NCBI GenBank assembly: GCA_019059635.1 | Contig: JAGVRJ010000001.1 | Span: 1,550,001 to 1,614,000, forward strand | Length of the DNA: 64,000 nucleotides | Reading direction: 5' to 3' | From: Proales similis | Taxonomy: Eukaryota; Rotifera; Eurotatoria; Ploima; Proalidae | Shown: one piece after another, positions 1 to 12,387 of the stretch | Position numbering within the stretch: position 1 is the first letter of the stretch | How the letters are laid out: each line of letters starts with the position of its first letter | Translations under genes and position numbers: made by a program | The notes under the pieces: model-generated | Database searches by the model: none | Seen by the model: only the letters and a program-made list of their open reading frames with translations | Told to the model about the DNA's origin: nothing

Positions 1-1187
1 GTGGCGGTCCATTTTCACTCTATATATGTCTGTCCGTTCGACTGTGCTCTCTAATCAAGTCGGCTTAGGGTCGGTCCAAGTGAAAAAAAAAAAGAAGCCG
101 AGAAGGCGAGCGAGAGAGAAAAGGAAGTCAAACTCGTTTGCGTAGGAGCAGAGCGGCGCAAATATCGATCGAATACTTGCTATTTGGGAAAGTATTTAAG
201 GCAAATTAAAGCGGCCTTTTGGGTGCTCCCCCACCCCGGTCATTGCTCTCATTGCTACTCCTGGGCGGCTGAGCGGTCAGCGAGCGGCGGCCAACAAAAG
301 CGACGTCATGACGCTATGACGAGCGCGCGTAAACAATCAGGCCGCGCGTGTTTACGTTTGGTTTTGCCCCTAGACCTCACATATCACATCGAATTCCAAC
401 TCAATTTGTCGCGTTCCTTGTCAAGCCGCTTATCTCAAGTCAATTAGAAGTCTATCTCTGACCGCTGTTTGGCCGCTAAATACATCCAAGACCAATTAAT
501 ACCACAACTAGATTAAAAGGCCAAGATTAGCACCGCTGACCGCAATTGAACGTCTTCGTCCAGATCAGCCCTGCAACTGATAGGGCCAAAACAATCTACC
601 CTTGTCAGCGGCCACCTCTCTCCCCCTCCTCCGTGCATCTCTCGTGCCGGGCCGCTCTCCTCGTCCGCTTCTTTTCCTCCAAGTCCGCGCCCTTCTCCCC
701 TCACACACACACACACAACTAACCGATTTGTCTTAATGTCTGTTTGACTCTTAATTGGGATTAAGGTTGCAAGCTCAACGCCCAGCTTCCCATCTGATTG
801 TGACCGTTCTCAAGCGAAAGTCGCCGAGAGAGGGACAGAGATAGAGCAAGCGAGCTCGAATTTGCTCAAGGCGATAGAGCCGCTCTTCTCATCCTTGTTT
901 ACCTTCAACCTGTTTGCGACAATCAATAAGCATAAATTGAGACAATCATCAGAGCCCGAGCCGAAAATGATTGTATTGCTCCACAACAGTATTGAATGCT
1001 AAACGTAACATGAGATGAGAAATATTGGTCGGGCGGGCGGGCGTGAATTGACCGATGCAGCCTTCAGTTGGTGTAAAAAGTGCAAAAGAAGAATAGAAAA
1101 CAAGAATCGGTTTAAACATGGCCAGCGCGTCTCAAATGGTCGGTGCGGTCCGTCTCAAAAGGTTGTCACTGTGAGCTGGCGGCTGCC
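1..1187. other. Intergenic; no gene recognised
   Basis: No open frame with family resemblance is visible on either strand. The stretch holds a short A tract near 87-98 and an AC run near 703-717. It lies beyond the 3' end of the phosphatase gene and may hold its 3' UTR and flanking sequence of a gene outside the window. Confidence 0.5.
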
Positions 1188-3177
1188 TCAAGTGTAGATA
1201 ATGAAAGCCTGCGTGAACTCGGCCAAGTCAATTTTGCCGTCCTTGTTCGAGTCCATGGCTTCGATCATCGACTTGATCGCCTCGTCGCTGATCGACTCGT
1301 TTCGATCGGAGAAGATTATCTTGCAGGCGTTGGCAAACTCGAGCAGGTTTATGGTGCCCGAGTTGTTGTCGTCGATCAGATTGAACAGGGCGACCAGGGT
1401 GTCCTTGTAGCGCGCCAGGGCGTCGTTTATGTCCTTGTTGGCCGTGGTGAACGTGTACAAGACGTCGCAGTTGTCAAAGCTCGTCTCGTACTTGACAAGG
1501 CCTTTTTTGGCGTTGTACTCGACCAGCTTGTCCTTGTAGCGGAGCCAGGGCACCTTTTCGATGCTCATGGCCTTGGTCAACGCGTCCGCCCATTCGGCTA
1601 GTGTCAAGTAGCCGCTGCCTTTCACGTCGCGCTTCTTGAACTCGTCGCGTATGAGACTGCGGTTGGCATAGAGCAGGCGCTTCAGGCCTCTGATCGCCTT
1701 CGCCTCGAACAGCTCGATCTTTTCGTGGTCTATTTCGCCCTCACCTTCGGCCACAAACTGCTTTATCTCCAGCTTCTGCCTGGGCCTCACCACACAAATT
1801 GAGCCTTTGTTCAGGCCGCCGCAGTAGTTGGACGCCGAGAATATGGTCAGACACTTGTTGCCGTGATGGAACTCGTAGCCCTCGTCCTTGCACTCGTGCG
1901 ATCTGATCAGCAGCGAGATTCGATGCTTGTTCAGCACGCGTTCGGTCACATCGGGTCCGAACTGCTTGGCAATGTGCCTCTGCCGGTTGAACTCGCAGCC
2001 CTTGGCCGACTGAAACGAGCCAAGCTGAGCGAGCGTGTTTCAACTCGGATTTGTGCGCAAATTACCTGAGGGTCTGACCAGAGCAGGTCCTGCACCTGGA
2101 TCTTGTCGCTCGAGTAGCGGTCGCTCGGATCGTGCGAGCCGTCTATGCTGCCCAGTTTAAAGCGGTCAATGCGTTTCAGCTGCTCCAAATCGGTGTCGTT
2201 TGTCACACCGCCGTGAACTGTAGCGACCAGTCAGAGTACAAGTGCAACGAAGCTGGATGCGCTCGCTTACCGACAAGTATTTTGATGCGCGAGCCGTTGG
2301 CGCTGTCCTGCTCGATCAGACTGGCCAGTGGCAGACGAGCGAATGTTTGAACGAACTTTCTCATTATTGACTTGGAATAGAGACAGTATTTGGTCATGAC
2401 TTCTTCCTTGAAGCCGAAACGCACCGAGCAGCCGTAGTCCTCGTGGTTGCCGCGGTTCAGAAAGACGCAAGGCCTCTCGCCCGAATAGAGCACCAGCGCG
2501 TAGAGAAGCGTGAGATAGACCTCGCACTGCTGCGGGCCGCGGTCGACGAAATCGCCATTGAACAGATAGACGTTCTCCGGCGCCGGCAACTGATTCAGAT
2601 CGAATATTGTGTAGAGGTCGATGAACTGGCCGTGCAAGTCGCCGACCACGTTCACTTTGAGCTCGAGCTGGTCGTCCGTGCCCGAGTAAGCCATCCTTAG
2701 CTGCTGTTGCCTCTCGTGCAAGCACTCGATCTCGTTTATGTTGGGCAGTTTGCTCAGATGATCGATCGCTTTGTTTAGAATGAGCACCACATAGCGAGAG
2801 TGAAGCAGCTCGTTGCGTTTGAACGCATCGAGCATTTTCACAAAGTCCTCTTCATTGAACTCGTCCTTTAGATGCGGACCTTTGTAGTTGTCCTCGATCG
2901 GAATGTCGCTCGGCGAGAGCACTGTCGACTCGTCCCTGCTCAGCTCGGACAGCTTCTTGTTCAGCTCTTCCCACGACTCGCTCTTCACTATTTTTATCCA
3001 GCGCATGAAGAACCGGCTCAGATTGAGGTGGTCCTGCTCCTCGGCGAACTCGATCAGCTGGTTTATGTTGAAGGCCGCCTTCTCGCGCACTCTCAGCCGG
3101 TCCTTGAAGCCACGAAAGTTGCGCTGAATGGTCTCGGCCGCGCGGCCAGACGCATTCTCCTTTCGGTCGCTCGTCAT
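1188..3177 (-). CDS. PPEF: PPEF/rdgC-type serine/threonine protein phosphatase with EF-hands
   Basis: Three exons, complement(1188..2009, 2066..2217, 2271..3177), give 626 residues. Near the N-terminus is an IQ-like calmodulin-binding helix (AAETIQRNFRGF). The PPP catalytic core follows with its metal-binding motifs GDLHGQ, GDFVDRG and RGNHE, then VHGG, whose codons are restored by the first splice, and RSHECKDEGYEF. Two canonical EF-hand loops sit near the C-terminus (DNNSGTINLLEF and DSNKDGKIDLAEF). The order IQ, phosphatase, EF-hands is diagnostic of the PPEF/RdgC family, which in Drosophila dephosphorylates rhodopsin in a calcium-dependent way. Introns are 53 and 56 bases. The ATG at 3177 is the first in the open frame. 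Function in this animal is inferred from the family. Confidence 0.95.
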
Positions 3178-5963
3178 CTAAACCGAGTTCAATCACAGGC
3201 GTTTAGATCGGATCGGATTCTCACGTTCTCTTTTCGCTCTATTTTGATGACCACACAATGACAAGCGCCAGTCGCGCTCGCAGAGTCGTCAGCACTCAAG
3301 TCGGCGAAATATGATCGGATAAACTCACCGTCACCTTTGTCTCTCTCTCTCTCTCTATTTCTCTCTGATTTGAATAAAAGACTTTGGTTCATTCGGGCGT
3401 TATGAGACAATTGAAGCAAAAACACTCCGAGCCAGAGGGGGAGAGAGGCAGTTCGGTTACTCGTTTTAATGAGGGATTCCGAACCGGAGGAGAGGACGTG
3501 CCACGGCCAGTAGAGCGAAATGCAAGAAAAACAGGGCCCAAGTGGCTGAAGAACGCCGACACAAAGATGACAAGCGTCAGGTTGCCATGGCTTTGAATGA
3601 TTTCGAGCATTCAAAGCGTGAAATTGCGAGCAGCGTTACATTCATTAGTCGAGTACGCTGGTTCCGGCTCTATTTCGCTTACGGCTTTTAGAGCAATCGA
3701 ATAATGCCGAAGCAATTTGGAACGAAAAAATTGCAGCTCCGGAGCCAATAAACGAATGGGCGCATCAGGCGCTATGTGTGTGTGTGCAATAGAATTGAGT
3801 TTGCTTACTCGGATTAATCATTCTCCAGTTTGAGGTGCGTGTGTGAGCGCTTGGATAGGGCGAGCGAGCTATTGCTGAAGAAGGTCTATGTGTACTCAGT
3901 AAATTATCCATTTGCGAAGCCCGTTACACAGAACGGGCCAGCACGAAGGCCAATTAATCATCGAGCCTCTTGGTTAGAGTGCCTGGCCGCTCCTGACGGC
4001 TAAATGCGTTCTTAAACGTTGTCTGAAATCGGGCCAAAAAATGCGGCGGCAATCACTCGGTTCAAAAAGCGACACTGCTCGTTCGCTCGGAAATAAAAAG
4101 CCAATTCATTGCTCGTCGTCCATTAAGCAATTGTCAAACATTCAATCAAAAATAACACACACACACACGGACCGACACACAGATGGGAGTAGAGAATGGA
4201 AAGAACAATACGACGGCGCTCGGTTTAACAAGCGAGCAAAGTTATAAAAAAAAAACAACAAGCACAAGTCAATAAATTAAATTATGAATGAAAAGGCTCG
4301 GCTCTTGATCGCTCACCTGAGCGCTGCGATATTCCTTTCACTTTCGAAAGGAATCTAACTTTGGTCCGAGCTCGAGTGGAAAACGAAGAGAAAAGCTCGA
4401 AAACGTAAAACAAAACAAACTGAATTCAGAAATGAACTAACTAGCGAGCGAGAGAGAGAGAGAAAGAAGGAAAGGTGGTAGACGCCAGCAGCCAATGAGC
4501 ATGAGCGCGGGCGAGAATTGTGGCAAAAGAATTCATTGAAGGTGAGACGACAAGCGTGCCTGATTCGAAAAGCCAAAGAGATAACCACGAGATGGAAATG
4601 GGAGGAGAAAAGAAGAAAAGGCTGACGAGAAGCGACGAGAGTGATAGATGCTCGTGGAATGTGACTTGATTCGAAAGTTGTTATTTGATCTCAGCCTTGA
4701 GTTGAAGCAGAATCGAGTCAAGCCGATTGCAAACAAACTCAATTTACATATTGAGAAAGCCGAGCTGCCAACTCATTGCGTCTGCTTAATCAAATTCCCG
4801 TACACGGACACCGCCGTCAATGCACAATGAGGATACAATCAATTGCCATTTGATTGCGCTTCTGCTAATTTGCATTACACAAACGATCCGCGCCGCGTTT
4901 TGCGAGTCTCAATCTTGCTCGCTCTGATCATCTCTCTTTCTGACTCTCCCACTTTGTGCTTTCTCCCTCTTTTCTCTCTCTCTGTATCTCTCTCTCTCTC
5001 TCTAGACTTCTCTTTTTTTATTTAGTTTTTTTATCGGCAGGCAACACACGCAGTCGGGGAAGCAGATAAAAGCGCAATGCCTAAACGTCAATTTAGAGAC
5101 GCACTTGGCCTCTAGCATGCGATTGAGCGCTCAAGTGAAAACGAGCTAAACGCTCGCGCCCGAACCAAGTCCTTTTCGAACATCACTGCCTGTTATCGGA
5201 TGTGGCACATTATCCGCGTTTGATAATTCAACCGCGCTACTAGCTGTCAAATGCAAATCGTAATTGGAGGCGAGGCGCCATGCAAGCGCCGATTAAATTT
5301 GTCTGACTGACTGAGCTGGTGGCTTTATGGAGAAAATAGAATCTGATAAGAGACGCCGCAGCCGCAACTACCAAGTGCGTATTTGCATCTCTCGATCTGA
5401 GAGGCCCATTCCAAGTTCGCTCGCTCATGGTCTTGTTCATCAGTGGCAGCCAGTTTGCGATGACGCATTCGGGCCGCAGACACTTGTTAGAATCGCAGGC
5501 AAAACACGTGAATTTGCCAGGCTGCCGAAGCCGTTCATTGCCCGCAAGTTTGTCAAAGAGACGAGCGAGGCGCTAAATTCGCGCACTATTGGCCACCCTC
5601 GTGTTGTTGCTGCTCGGCTTCGCAACAAATTTAGCTTGTTTGCGGGAATTCGCTTGCCTCAGCTCGAGCAGATTGCTAACCATTTGCATTTGATGGGTGT
5701 GAGGAGGGCAGAGGCTTTTTGGGGGTGGGGAGGCGTGTGGGCACTTGCTGCAACATTCGCTTCATATTCTCAGCCGATGTTCATAATTTGAATATTTCTC
5801 AGCCAAGAGTAAAGGCTGACAAGCATAGCTGTGAGCTAGAAATGGGAAACACTTCAAGCTGTGTGTGGGAACAGCGAACAGCATATTGCCTTTGCCCGTC
5901 GTTGCATTTTATTGATCGCAATTACAAAGTAATTTAAAGAAATTGGAATGAAGAAAAGAGAAA
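3178..5963. other. Intergenic, 2.8 kb, with CT/GA and AC microsatellites
   Basis: This lies upstream of the phosphatase and downstream of endonuclease IV. It contains CT-rich tracts near 3343-3366 and 4968-5005, a GA run near 4446-4462 and an AC run near 4155-4168. A few short open frames occur (for example 5327-5791 +, and 3389-3610 - with a hydrophobic start), but none resembles a known family. 5' UTR exons of the phosphatase may lie here. Confidence 0.4.
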
Positions 5964-6989
5964 CTAATTGGTCTGGGTGCCCACTAGAGAGTAGAGAAGC
6001 TCTATCTCGCTTTTGTATATTGAATGATCGTCATCTTTGAGCGGAGTCTCCAAAATCAGCGGCATATTCTGAAACATCGGCTCGTTCATTATGAAGCGAA
6101 ACGCCTCAAGGCCAATGCGGCCATGTCCGATGTTTTCGTGTCGATCGCGTCCGCTGCCGAACGGGTCGCGACTATCGTTCAAATGAAACGCCTTCAAATA
6201 TTTGAGTCCGATCAGTCGCTCGAACTCGTCCAAGGTGTTTCGGAACACTTTGGGTGTGCGAATATCGTAGCCAGCCGCGAACACGTGACAAGTGTCAAAG
6301 CAGACTCCGATTCGCTCTTTATCCTCAACCAACGAGATTATCTGGCTCAACTCTTCAAACTTGCTGCCGATTATGTTCTTCTGGCCGGCCATTGTTTCCA
6401 GCAGAACAGTCACGTGTTTAGTTTGCTTCAACGCCGTGTTGATGGATTGGGCAATGCTGTGGATCGCCTCGTCCGGCGAGCAAAGACCGAGACAAGAGCC
6501 CGGATGAATGTTGTAGAGCTTGACGCCGAGTCGCTCGCATCGCTTGAGATCGTCGAGGAAGACAGCGAAGCTCTTCTCCCTCTTGGCTGGGTCCGGGTTA
6601 CCCAAGTTGACCAAATAGGAGCCGTGCGGCAAAAAGTGCTCGTCCCTGAACTCATTCTCCTGCTTGAGTTCGATGAATCGGTCGACATTCTCCTGCGCCA
6701 GCTCTTTGTGCTGCCATTGCCGCTGCGATTTGAGGAACATGGCCACCGAATTGGCGCCAATCGCCAACGAGTTGACAATGCAGTTCTCAATTCCTTTGGC
6801 GGCCGAGACGTGCGCGCCCAGCCAGTAGTTGCCGTAGTCGCGTCTACTGGCCGAAATTATCGACGAGCGCTCCTGCGCCATTTCGTTCAGTTCTTCTTTA
6901 GCCGACTTGGCTGCTTTTGACTTGCGCAAACTCTTGGCCATTCTGATCGCAAAACTAGAATAAGACAAATATCGAACGTTAATTCGCAT
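5964..6989 (-). CDS. Endonuclease IV (AP endonuclease, Nfo/Apn1 family)
   Basis: A single open frame of 341 residues. The first ATG is at 6989; a second in-frame ATG at 6941 (MAKSLRKSKAAKS) gives a basic, possibly nuclear N-terminus. Family landmarks appear in order: GAHVSAAKG, HPGS, LLETMAGQ, FDTCHVFAAGYDI, HLNDSRDPFGSGRDRHENIGHG and LETP. These supply the His, Asp and Glu ligands of the three-zinc site. The enzyme cuts DNA 5' of abasic sites in base-excision repair. It is the main AP endonuclease in yeast and bacteria, occurs in nematodes (apn-1) and other invertebrates, and is missing from vertebrates. The gene is intronless unless the CTAG at about 6957-6960 (read on -) is a 5' splice acceptor. 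It is divergent from the TRIM-NHL gene. Confidence 0.95.
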   Translation of the reverse strand: MRINVRYLSYSSFAIRMAKSLRKSKAAKSAKEELNEMAQERSSIISASRRDYGNYWLGAHVSAAKGIENCIVNSLAIGANSVAMFLKSQRQWQHKELAQENVDRFIELKQENEFRDEHFLPHGSYLVNLGNPDPAKREKSFAVFLDDLKRCERLGVKLYNIHPGSCLGLCSPDEAIHSIAQSINTALKQTKHVTVLLETMAGQKNIIGSKFEELSQIISLVEDKERIGVCFDTCHVFAAGYDIRTPKVFRNTLDEFERLIGLKYLKAFHLNDSRDPFGSGRDRHENIGHGRIGLEAFRFIMNEPMFQNMPLILETPLKDDDHSIYKSEIELLYSLVGTQTN

Positions 6990-7992
6990 CCCGTTTTATT
7001 TGTTTTTATTTCCGCTTCTTAAATCTACATTTCAATGCCCTCCTCGACCGACCTAAATTCTTGCCGATCACGTGCTCGCGTCAAGTTTCTCATTTTGTCT
7101 CTGGCAATTCGAGTCGATTCTATTTTCAATTTTCACTCTCTTTTCTCGTTGAGTAGACAGATAGAAAATTGAATAGATTCAATTTTAGCCCGAACCTTCA
7201 CCTGTTGGCTGAGATTTAATTCTCAACGAAGAAAGCCGCCCGAGCAGAAACCAGTGTCAGTCGCGTGGGCTGACTGCAAATGAAAAACAAATAAACGAAT
7301 ATATAGAGATGCAAAGTCGATCGTAAAAATAAAATTGTTGATCAATCATACTAATTGCTCAATGGTGCGTGTTCTCTTTGCAAATGTGCTCCTCCCTGTG
7401 TGTGTGTGTTTGTGTTGTGGACCATTTCCTGGCGACTCTTACATCACAAATTGTATTCGCTGCCTTTAGACATTTTGTTTTTCTCTACTTCTACGAACTT
7501 TTGCCAGCTCGCTCTCGTTTTGTCTCTCTGTTTTGCCTTGCGTCACTTTTCTCCGAGATATTTCCGATCCCCTTTTGCCTCTTCTCGCTCATCTGCCCCT
7601 TCACGCATCCTCCCCATCCCTCATCCTCAAGTGTGTATGTGTGTGTACCCTTCAAGCGACAACGAGAGGAAAAATAAACTAAAGCATGAAAAAGAAGAGA
7701 GGAGCAACATATTTCTCTGTGCGCATCGGACCAAAATAGATCAACAAATATTTTGCGAGTCACCAAAATGAGCAAAGTCAAGTTGAGTTTGGTCCCATTC
7801 TGCTTCCACCGCCGCAGCAACAGCCGCCAAACCTCCTCATCTTTCTTCTGCTCATTGCTCTTCTCTTCGTCTAAATATAAGTGATCGAGCGAGTTTCCAT
7901 CAACCGCCGCTGTCGCTTCTTGTCTTTCTGCTCGAGCGTCAGACTAGCTTTAGACGATTTGTCTTAATTCTGTTCGTGTTCGTGCTAGACTC
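6990..7992. other. Divergent intergenic region
   Basis: About 1 kb between endonuclease IV (-) and the TRIM-NHL gene (+). It probably holds both promoters. 7400-7640 is pyrimidine-rich with GT runs (7399-7411 and 7631-7645). No further coding signal is seen. Confidence 0.45.
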
Positions 7993-10161
7993 ATGATGGA
8001 CTCGAACAGTCGCGACGCCATTGTTGAATTGCTCAAATGCGCCATTTGTCTCGACACATACAGCGACCCGCGTAAGGACTATTCGTATGCGATTGCGACA
8101 AGGCTGGGCCTAATCGTTTGCAAAAATTAGGAATGCTGCCCTGTCAGCATTCGTTTTGTCGCGCTTGTCTCGAACGACTGGCAGAGAGCGACGGCCGATG
8201 GGGAAGGTGTCCGCAATGTAGACATTTGTTTCGCATTCCATTCAACGGAGTGCGCTCGTTCGAAGTGAACCGGACGATTGTTCAGCTGCTGGAAGCGTTT
8301 CCCGCTCATCTGGATAGCAAGCCAGTCCTGCGTGCGAAATGCGCCGCTTGCCGCAACGAGGACACCATCTCGACTTGTGAGCACTGCAAGGAAGCCTTGT
8401 GCAAGCCGTGTCGTTCGGGTCACTTTGGCGACCTAAAGCGACAGCTAGACGAAAGCATCGGCCGACTAGAGAATGAGTCAGAGCGGCATTTGAGAAAAGA
8501 AGGTAAATTTGCTCGACACTTCAAATCTCTGCTTCTGATCAAAAGCTTGTGCAGCTGAGCTCATCGGATGTCACGAGGTCAATCTGCTCAAGTGCAAAGA
8601 GATTCGTCAGAGTGTTCAGGAGAAGTACGCAACTTTGATGAAGTTGCTCAAAGAGCAGGAGAGCAAACTGCTCGATCAAGTCGAAGAGTTTGAAAAGGCC
8701 GAGCTCAGTCTGATGTCGGAGCACGGTGCCCGAATCAAAGAGCTCGAGTCGTTCAACAAGTTTGCGCCCAAAGCGAATCTGATTCTCTCCAAGTAAGCTC
8801 CAGCTTGCTTCCACACACACCCGCTCATTCGACTCTTATCAACCAAAGGAAGGACGAGGCGGACGAAGAAGTGGTCGAAATTGAGCGTGAATGCGCTCGG
8901 TACTTGAAAACAATGGAAGCGTTCAACGGCGACCCAGTCGCTGGCCGCCTGGCGATTCGCTCTGTTCAGCTCGAGTGTCGAACAAGTGAAAAGTCGTTTC
9001 AGCAATTGTGCAAACTCAACATCAGCCCGTCTGAACAGACCAGGCCGAGTGGACAGACCGGAGCGTTGAACGAGCTGGACAAGGTCGAGAGTGGTGGCGA
9101 GTCTCAACTCGAGCAGCTGTTCAAACGAGGCCTGCAGTCGCCGGCTTTGACGAATGAGAAGCAAAATCAGGACGTGAGCAAAATATTGGACGACGCTCTG
9201 AAGGCCACCTCGTTCCCGTCGGTAATCGGACTCGAGAAGGACGGAATTGAATTCAAGCATCCGCTTGGAATGGCCGTCTCGCCTCTTAATCAACAGATCT
9301 ACGTGGTCGACAGCTGGAACAACCGGGTGCTGTTGTTCGACAAGCACGGACGCTACCTGAGCTCGTACGAGAAATTGAACTCGGTCGAGTTCTATTACCC
9401 GTATTCGATTCATGTGGACAAGAACGGCAACGTGTTTGTGAGCGACCAGAGTCTGGCCCGAGTGAAAATGTTCGACTCGAACTTCAATCTGCTCAAATGC
9501 ATCGGCAAGTACGGAAGAGGCGAAGGCAGCTACGCGGGCTTGTGCGACGTCTCCACGGACGAGCGCGGCTTCATCTACGTGTGCGACTCTGGTAATCACA
9601 AAGTGCTCAAGTTCGACCCGGACGGCAACTTTGTCACCCAGTGGGGCTTGAACGGAGCCCAAGAAGGAGCATTCAAGTGTCCGGCGTGTGTGGTCGTGCA
9701 CAAAGAGAAAGTGTTTGTCAGCGACTGGGGTAAGTGAGCGGTCCCCTTCTCTTTTTGGCAAATGATCGCTGCCATTCACAAAAAGGCAACAATCGAGTGC
9801 AAGTGTTCGATTTGGACGGCAATTTCGTCAATCGCGTCGGACGAAAAGGAAGCGCGCCGGGCGAGTTCCGTCATCCGCTTGGCATCGCAATAGATCAGCA
9901 CGAGAACATCATTATCGTCGACGAGGGCAACAATCGCCTCCAAGTATTCGACAAGGACTTGAAATTCAAGACAAAAATCGAGAGCGGCAAACACGGCCTC
10001 AAGCGACCTTGGTTTGTCTTCCTCTCTCTCTCTCGCACTCGCTTTCTAGATTGATAATTGCCGGTTCAAATTACGTTTTAAGGGACGTGGCAATTCTGAA
10101 AACAGGACAACTGCTCGTCAGCGAGTACTTTGGCCATCGCCTTCAGACTCTTGACTATTGA
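7993..10161 (+). CDS. TRIM-NHL E3 ubiquitin ligase (thin/NHL-1/TRIM32-like)
   Basis: Six exons, join(7993..8071, 8131..8502, 8555..8792, 8849..9729, 9786..10011, 10083..10161), give 624 residues. The N-terminal RING finger begins CAICLDTY, continues MLPCQHSFCRAC across the first splice and ends CPQC. A B-box-like zinc motif follows (CAAC, CEHCKEALCKPC), then a coiled coil rich in Lys and Glu (about 135-300), then six NHL repeats forming a beta-propeller from about 390 to the end. Examples of repeat cores are YVVDSWNNRVLLFD, YVCDSGNHKVLKFD and IVDEGNNRLQVFD. TRIM-NHL proteins are ubiquitin ligases, some also RNA-binding. The RING and B-box spacing looks most like Drosophila thin / worm NHL-1 / TRIM32, but the subfamily is inferred by eye. 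The stop is followed by AATAAA near 10265. The second ATG, at 7996, could also be the start. Confidence 0.93.
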
Positions 10162-10445
10162 TTGCTTGTTGTTTGAATGTACAAACGAACCCAACGCCAC
10201 CAAATTCGCTTCCATTTCCATTCTGTTGCGTTCCTGTTGTTTTTTTTTTTAAATTTTTTTTCACAATAAAAACACTTGTCAGTTTAGCGGCTGTTTTTAA
10301 TTTCGAATCTGAGCCTTGGTTGGTTAACAGCAGAGGCGTTTTGTTGCTCTAGCCAGAGTAGCTTTCGGGCAAATTTTGGTCGAAATCGATTTCGAATGAG
10401 AATCTCCTTCCGGTCAGGGATGCGAAAAGAGCGTCAAAAACAAAT

Positions 10446-12163
10446 CTAATCAGAATGAGGGCGTTCAATCTGCTCGCCGTTGACGCTCCACAATTTCATG
10501 AGCACAGTCAAATGACACAGATTTAACAAGAGACTGCTGAACGGTGTGGCCGGGAATGTGTTCCAGCAGAACTCGATCAGTCCGAACAGGAGCAGCCTTT
10601 ATTCAAGGTTAAGAGAGCAGACCTGGACGCATAATCGATCTACCTGGTCATGTTCGAGCTGTTCGTGTGCCAGATCAGCAAGGCGAGCGTGTGATAATAC
10701 CAAACGTAGAATTGATAATGCAACGAGCGGCTGAAGCAGATGCCGACGAAATTGCTTGTGAACATGACGAGCATTATGACTTGGCAAATGAGAGCGTTCA
10801 AGTTCCATTAGGTGCTCTTTAAAGCGCTGGTAAGCTTACAGTCTGCGCCAAGACGTTTGGAATCTTTTCTGAAGCTGAAGATGCTCAAGAGTCCGCCACG
10901 CTTGCTGTTAAATCAAGCCGTGTGAGTGCAAGAGCCAAGCGAACGCGGCTCAAAGTACTTTACCTCAATTGGCGATTGAGCAGCAATACCAGCGAGGCAA
11001 GATGGAGGCCGAGTAGAGCCAGGTGGAAGAATCGATTGGCGAATATGTCCAAGGGCAAGAACTTCCAGTTCACAGTCCATTTGAAGTTGAATTGACGGCC
11101 CAGTTCGAACGAGCGATGGATATAAGCAAGCGGATGATTGATGAGAAAGGGAAGGCCGAGCAAGAGCTAGACTCAGTCGAGTGAGTTCATTCACTTTGAC
11201 TTGAGAGTGATTTTAAAAGAGTGCGCTACCTGAATCAGTGCGCACCAGGAGATGTAGAAAAAGGTCTTGGGCAAGCCATGAGCCAAGCAGAGCAGGACAA
11301 ACAAGCCAGGTGCGTAGAGGAGCACGTTCATCTTTACTGATACGCCCAGACTTTGATTGCGACCAGAGTGAGTGTCTCTTTAGGGAGTTGGGACTCACGA
11401 GCTTTTTTAAGACTTACCTGAACAGAGTGCAGCCCCAGAACCAACGGTAGTTGACAAAGCAGAGAACCGACGCGAACAAGAAGAGCATGGCGACAGGGTC
11501 GTTGAAGAGGCGAAGCACAAAGATCGAGTGAATTCGATGCGAAGTCAACGACATCACCACAAAGGCGAGCGGAGGCACTCGTTTGCTCTTCAGGTAGAGA
11601 GAATAGACAATTGAGATGAAGAGCACGTAGACGGCAATGAACACGTATTGGCCCAGTCTGAGGTCGGTGCCTCTGTCGGTCAGTTTGTACAGTGCCGAGT
11701 AAATGTAAACAAATCCGGCCGGGTAGCTAGAGACAGGTTGGCCAGAACTGGGAGGTCTTGTCTGAATGGCAATCGACTTACACCAGAGGGCCGGTATCTC
11801 CTTTCAGCTCGTAATAGTTTCGCGAGCCGTTCAAGAAGCCTTCCACCTCTTGCATGTATGCGACCCAGTCGATCTCAGTGTCTTATTTGATTGGTCCAGT
11901 GAGAGGGAATTCATTTTCAAAACAGATTGTGACTCACACTTTACTCTGAAAACTATCAAGAGATTGAGCAACAGCTCGAGCGGCAGCAGGCCGATTACGA
12001 AATAGAGCGAATACTTTGGCTCGAGTAAAAGATCACGGCCAAGGTGAACAAGGCTCATCGGGTTCTCGGCCACTTTGGCCAGCCAGCTGCCCAGTTTCGA
12101 GGCCCGAGATCGCCGTCTGTTTCGATGTTGTCGTTCGTTTTTCAGCATCCAATGGTTCGTCAT
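10446..12163 (-). CDS. ALG3: ALG3 dolichyl-P-Man:Man5GlcNAc2-PP-dolichol alpha-1,3-mannosyltransferase
   Basis: Eight exons, complement(10446..10596, 10644..10779, 10840..10904, 10964..11166, 11230..11350, 11418..11726, 11782..11881, 11938..12163), give 436 residues, close to the human length. Characteristic ALG3 stretches are GDTGPLVYPAGF (restored across a splice), [67 protein letters not shown] and [12 protein letters not shown]. The protein is a polytopic ER membrane enzyme that adds the first mannose from Dol-P-Man to the lumenal lipid-linked oligosaccharide of N-glycosylation. Introns are 43-67 bases. The exon-7 acceptor at 10780 was chosen because it alone keeps the frame into FTSNF. 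Its 3' end faces the TRIM-NHL gene about 280 bases away. Confidence 0.94.
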
Positions 12164-12387
12164 TGTGAATTTTGCTGCTCTCAGTCGATCAATATCCTGC
12201 CTATGTCTATTTGCCAGCTTTTCTTTCGTCCCAGTCAGTCAATTTCAAACTAAATGGCATATTTATTGACGCGTTTTATCCGTTCGCAAGAGACATGCAC
12301 GCGTCTAGTCTTCGCCTGAAATGTGCGTTCTATCCAAATATGTGATAAAAGTAGACTCAGGGCAGACAAAAGCGTTCGCTTATGGTT

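Noticed and set aside
3389-3610. 73-codon open frame on - with a h hydrophobic, signal-like start
   Set aside because: Has a real ATG and a hydrophobic stretch but no cleavage motifs, repeats or conserved pattern, and it lies in the probable 5' region of the phosphatase gene.
5327-5791. 154-codon open frame on + upstream of endonuclease IV
   Set aside because: No family resemblance, mixed codon use and no splice or context support. It could be a lineage-specific gene, but nothing positive supports it.
6024-6920. 298-codon open frame on + over endonuclease IV
   Set aside because: Antisense to a fully conserved enzyme frame; no domain signal.
8676-9779. 367-codon open frame on - within the TRIM-NHL gene
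   Set aside because: Antisense shadow of the NHL repeats; it crosses intron positions and has no recognisable domain.
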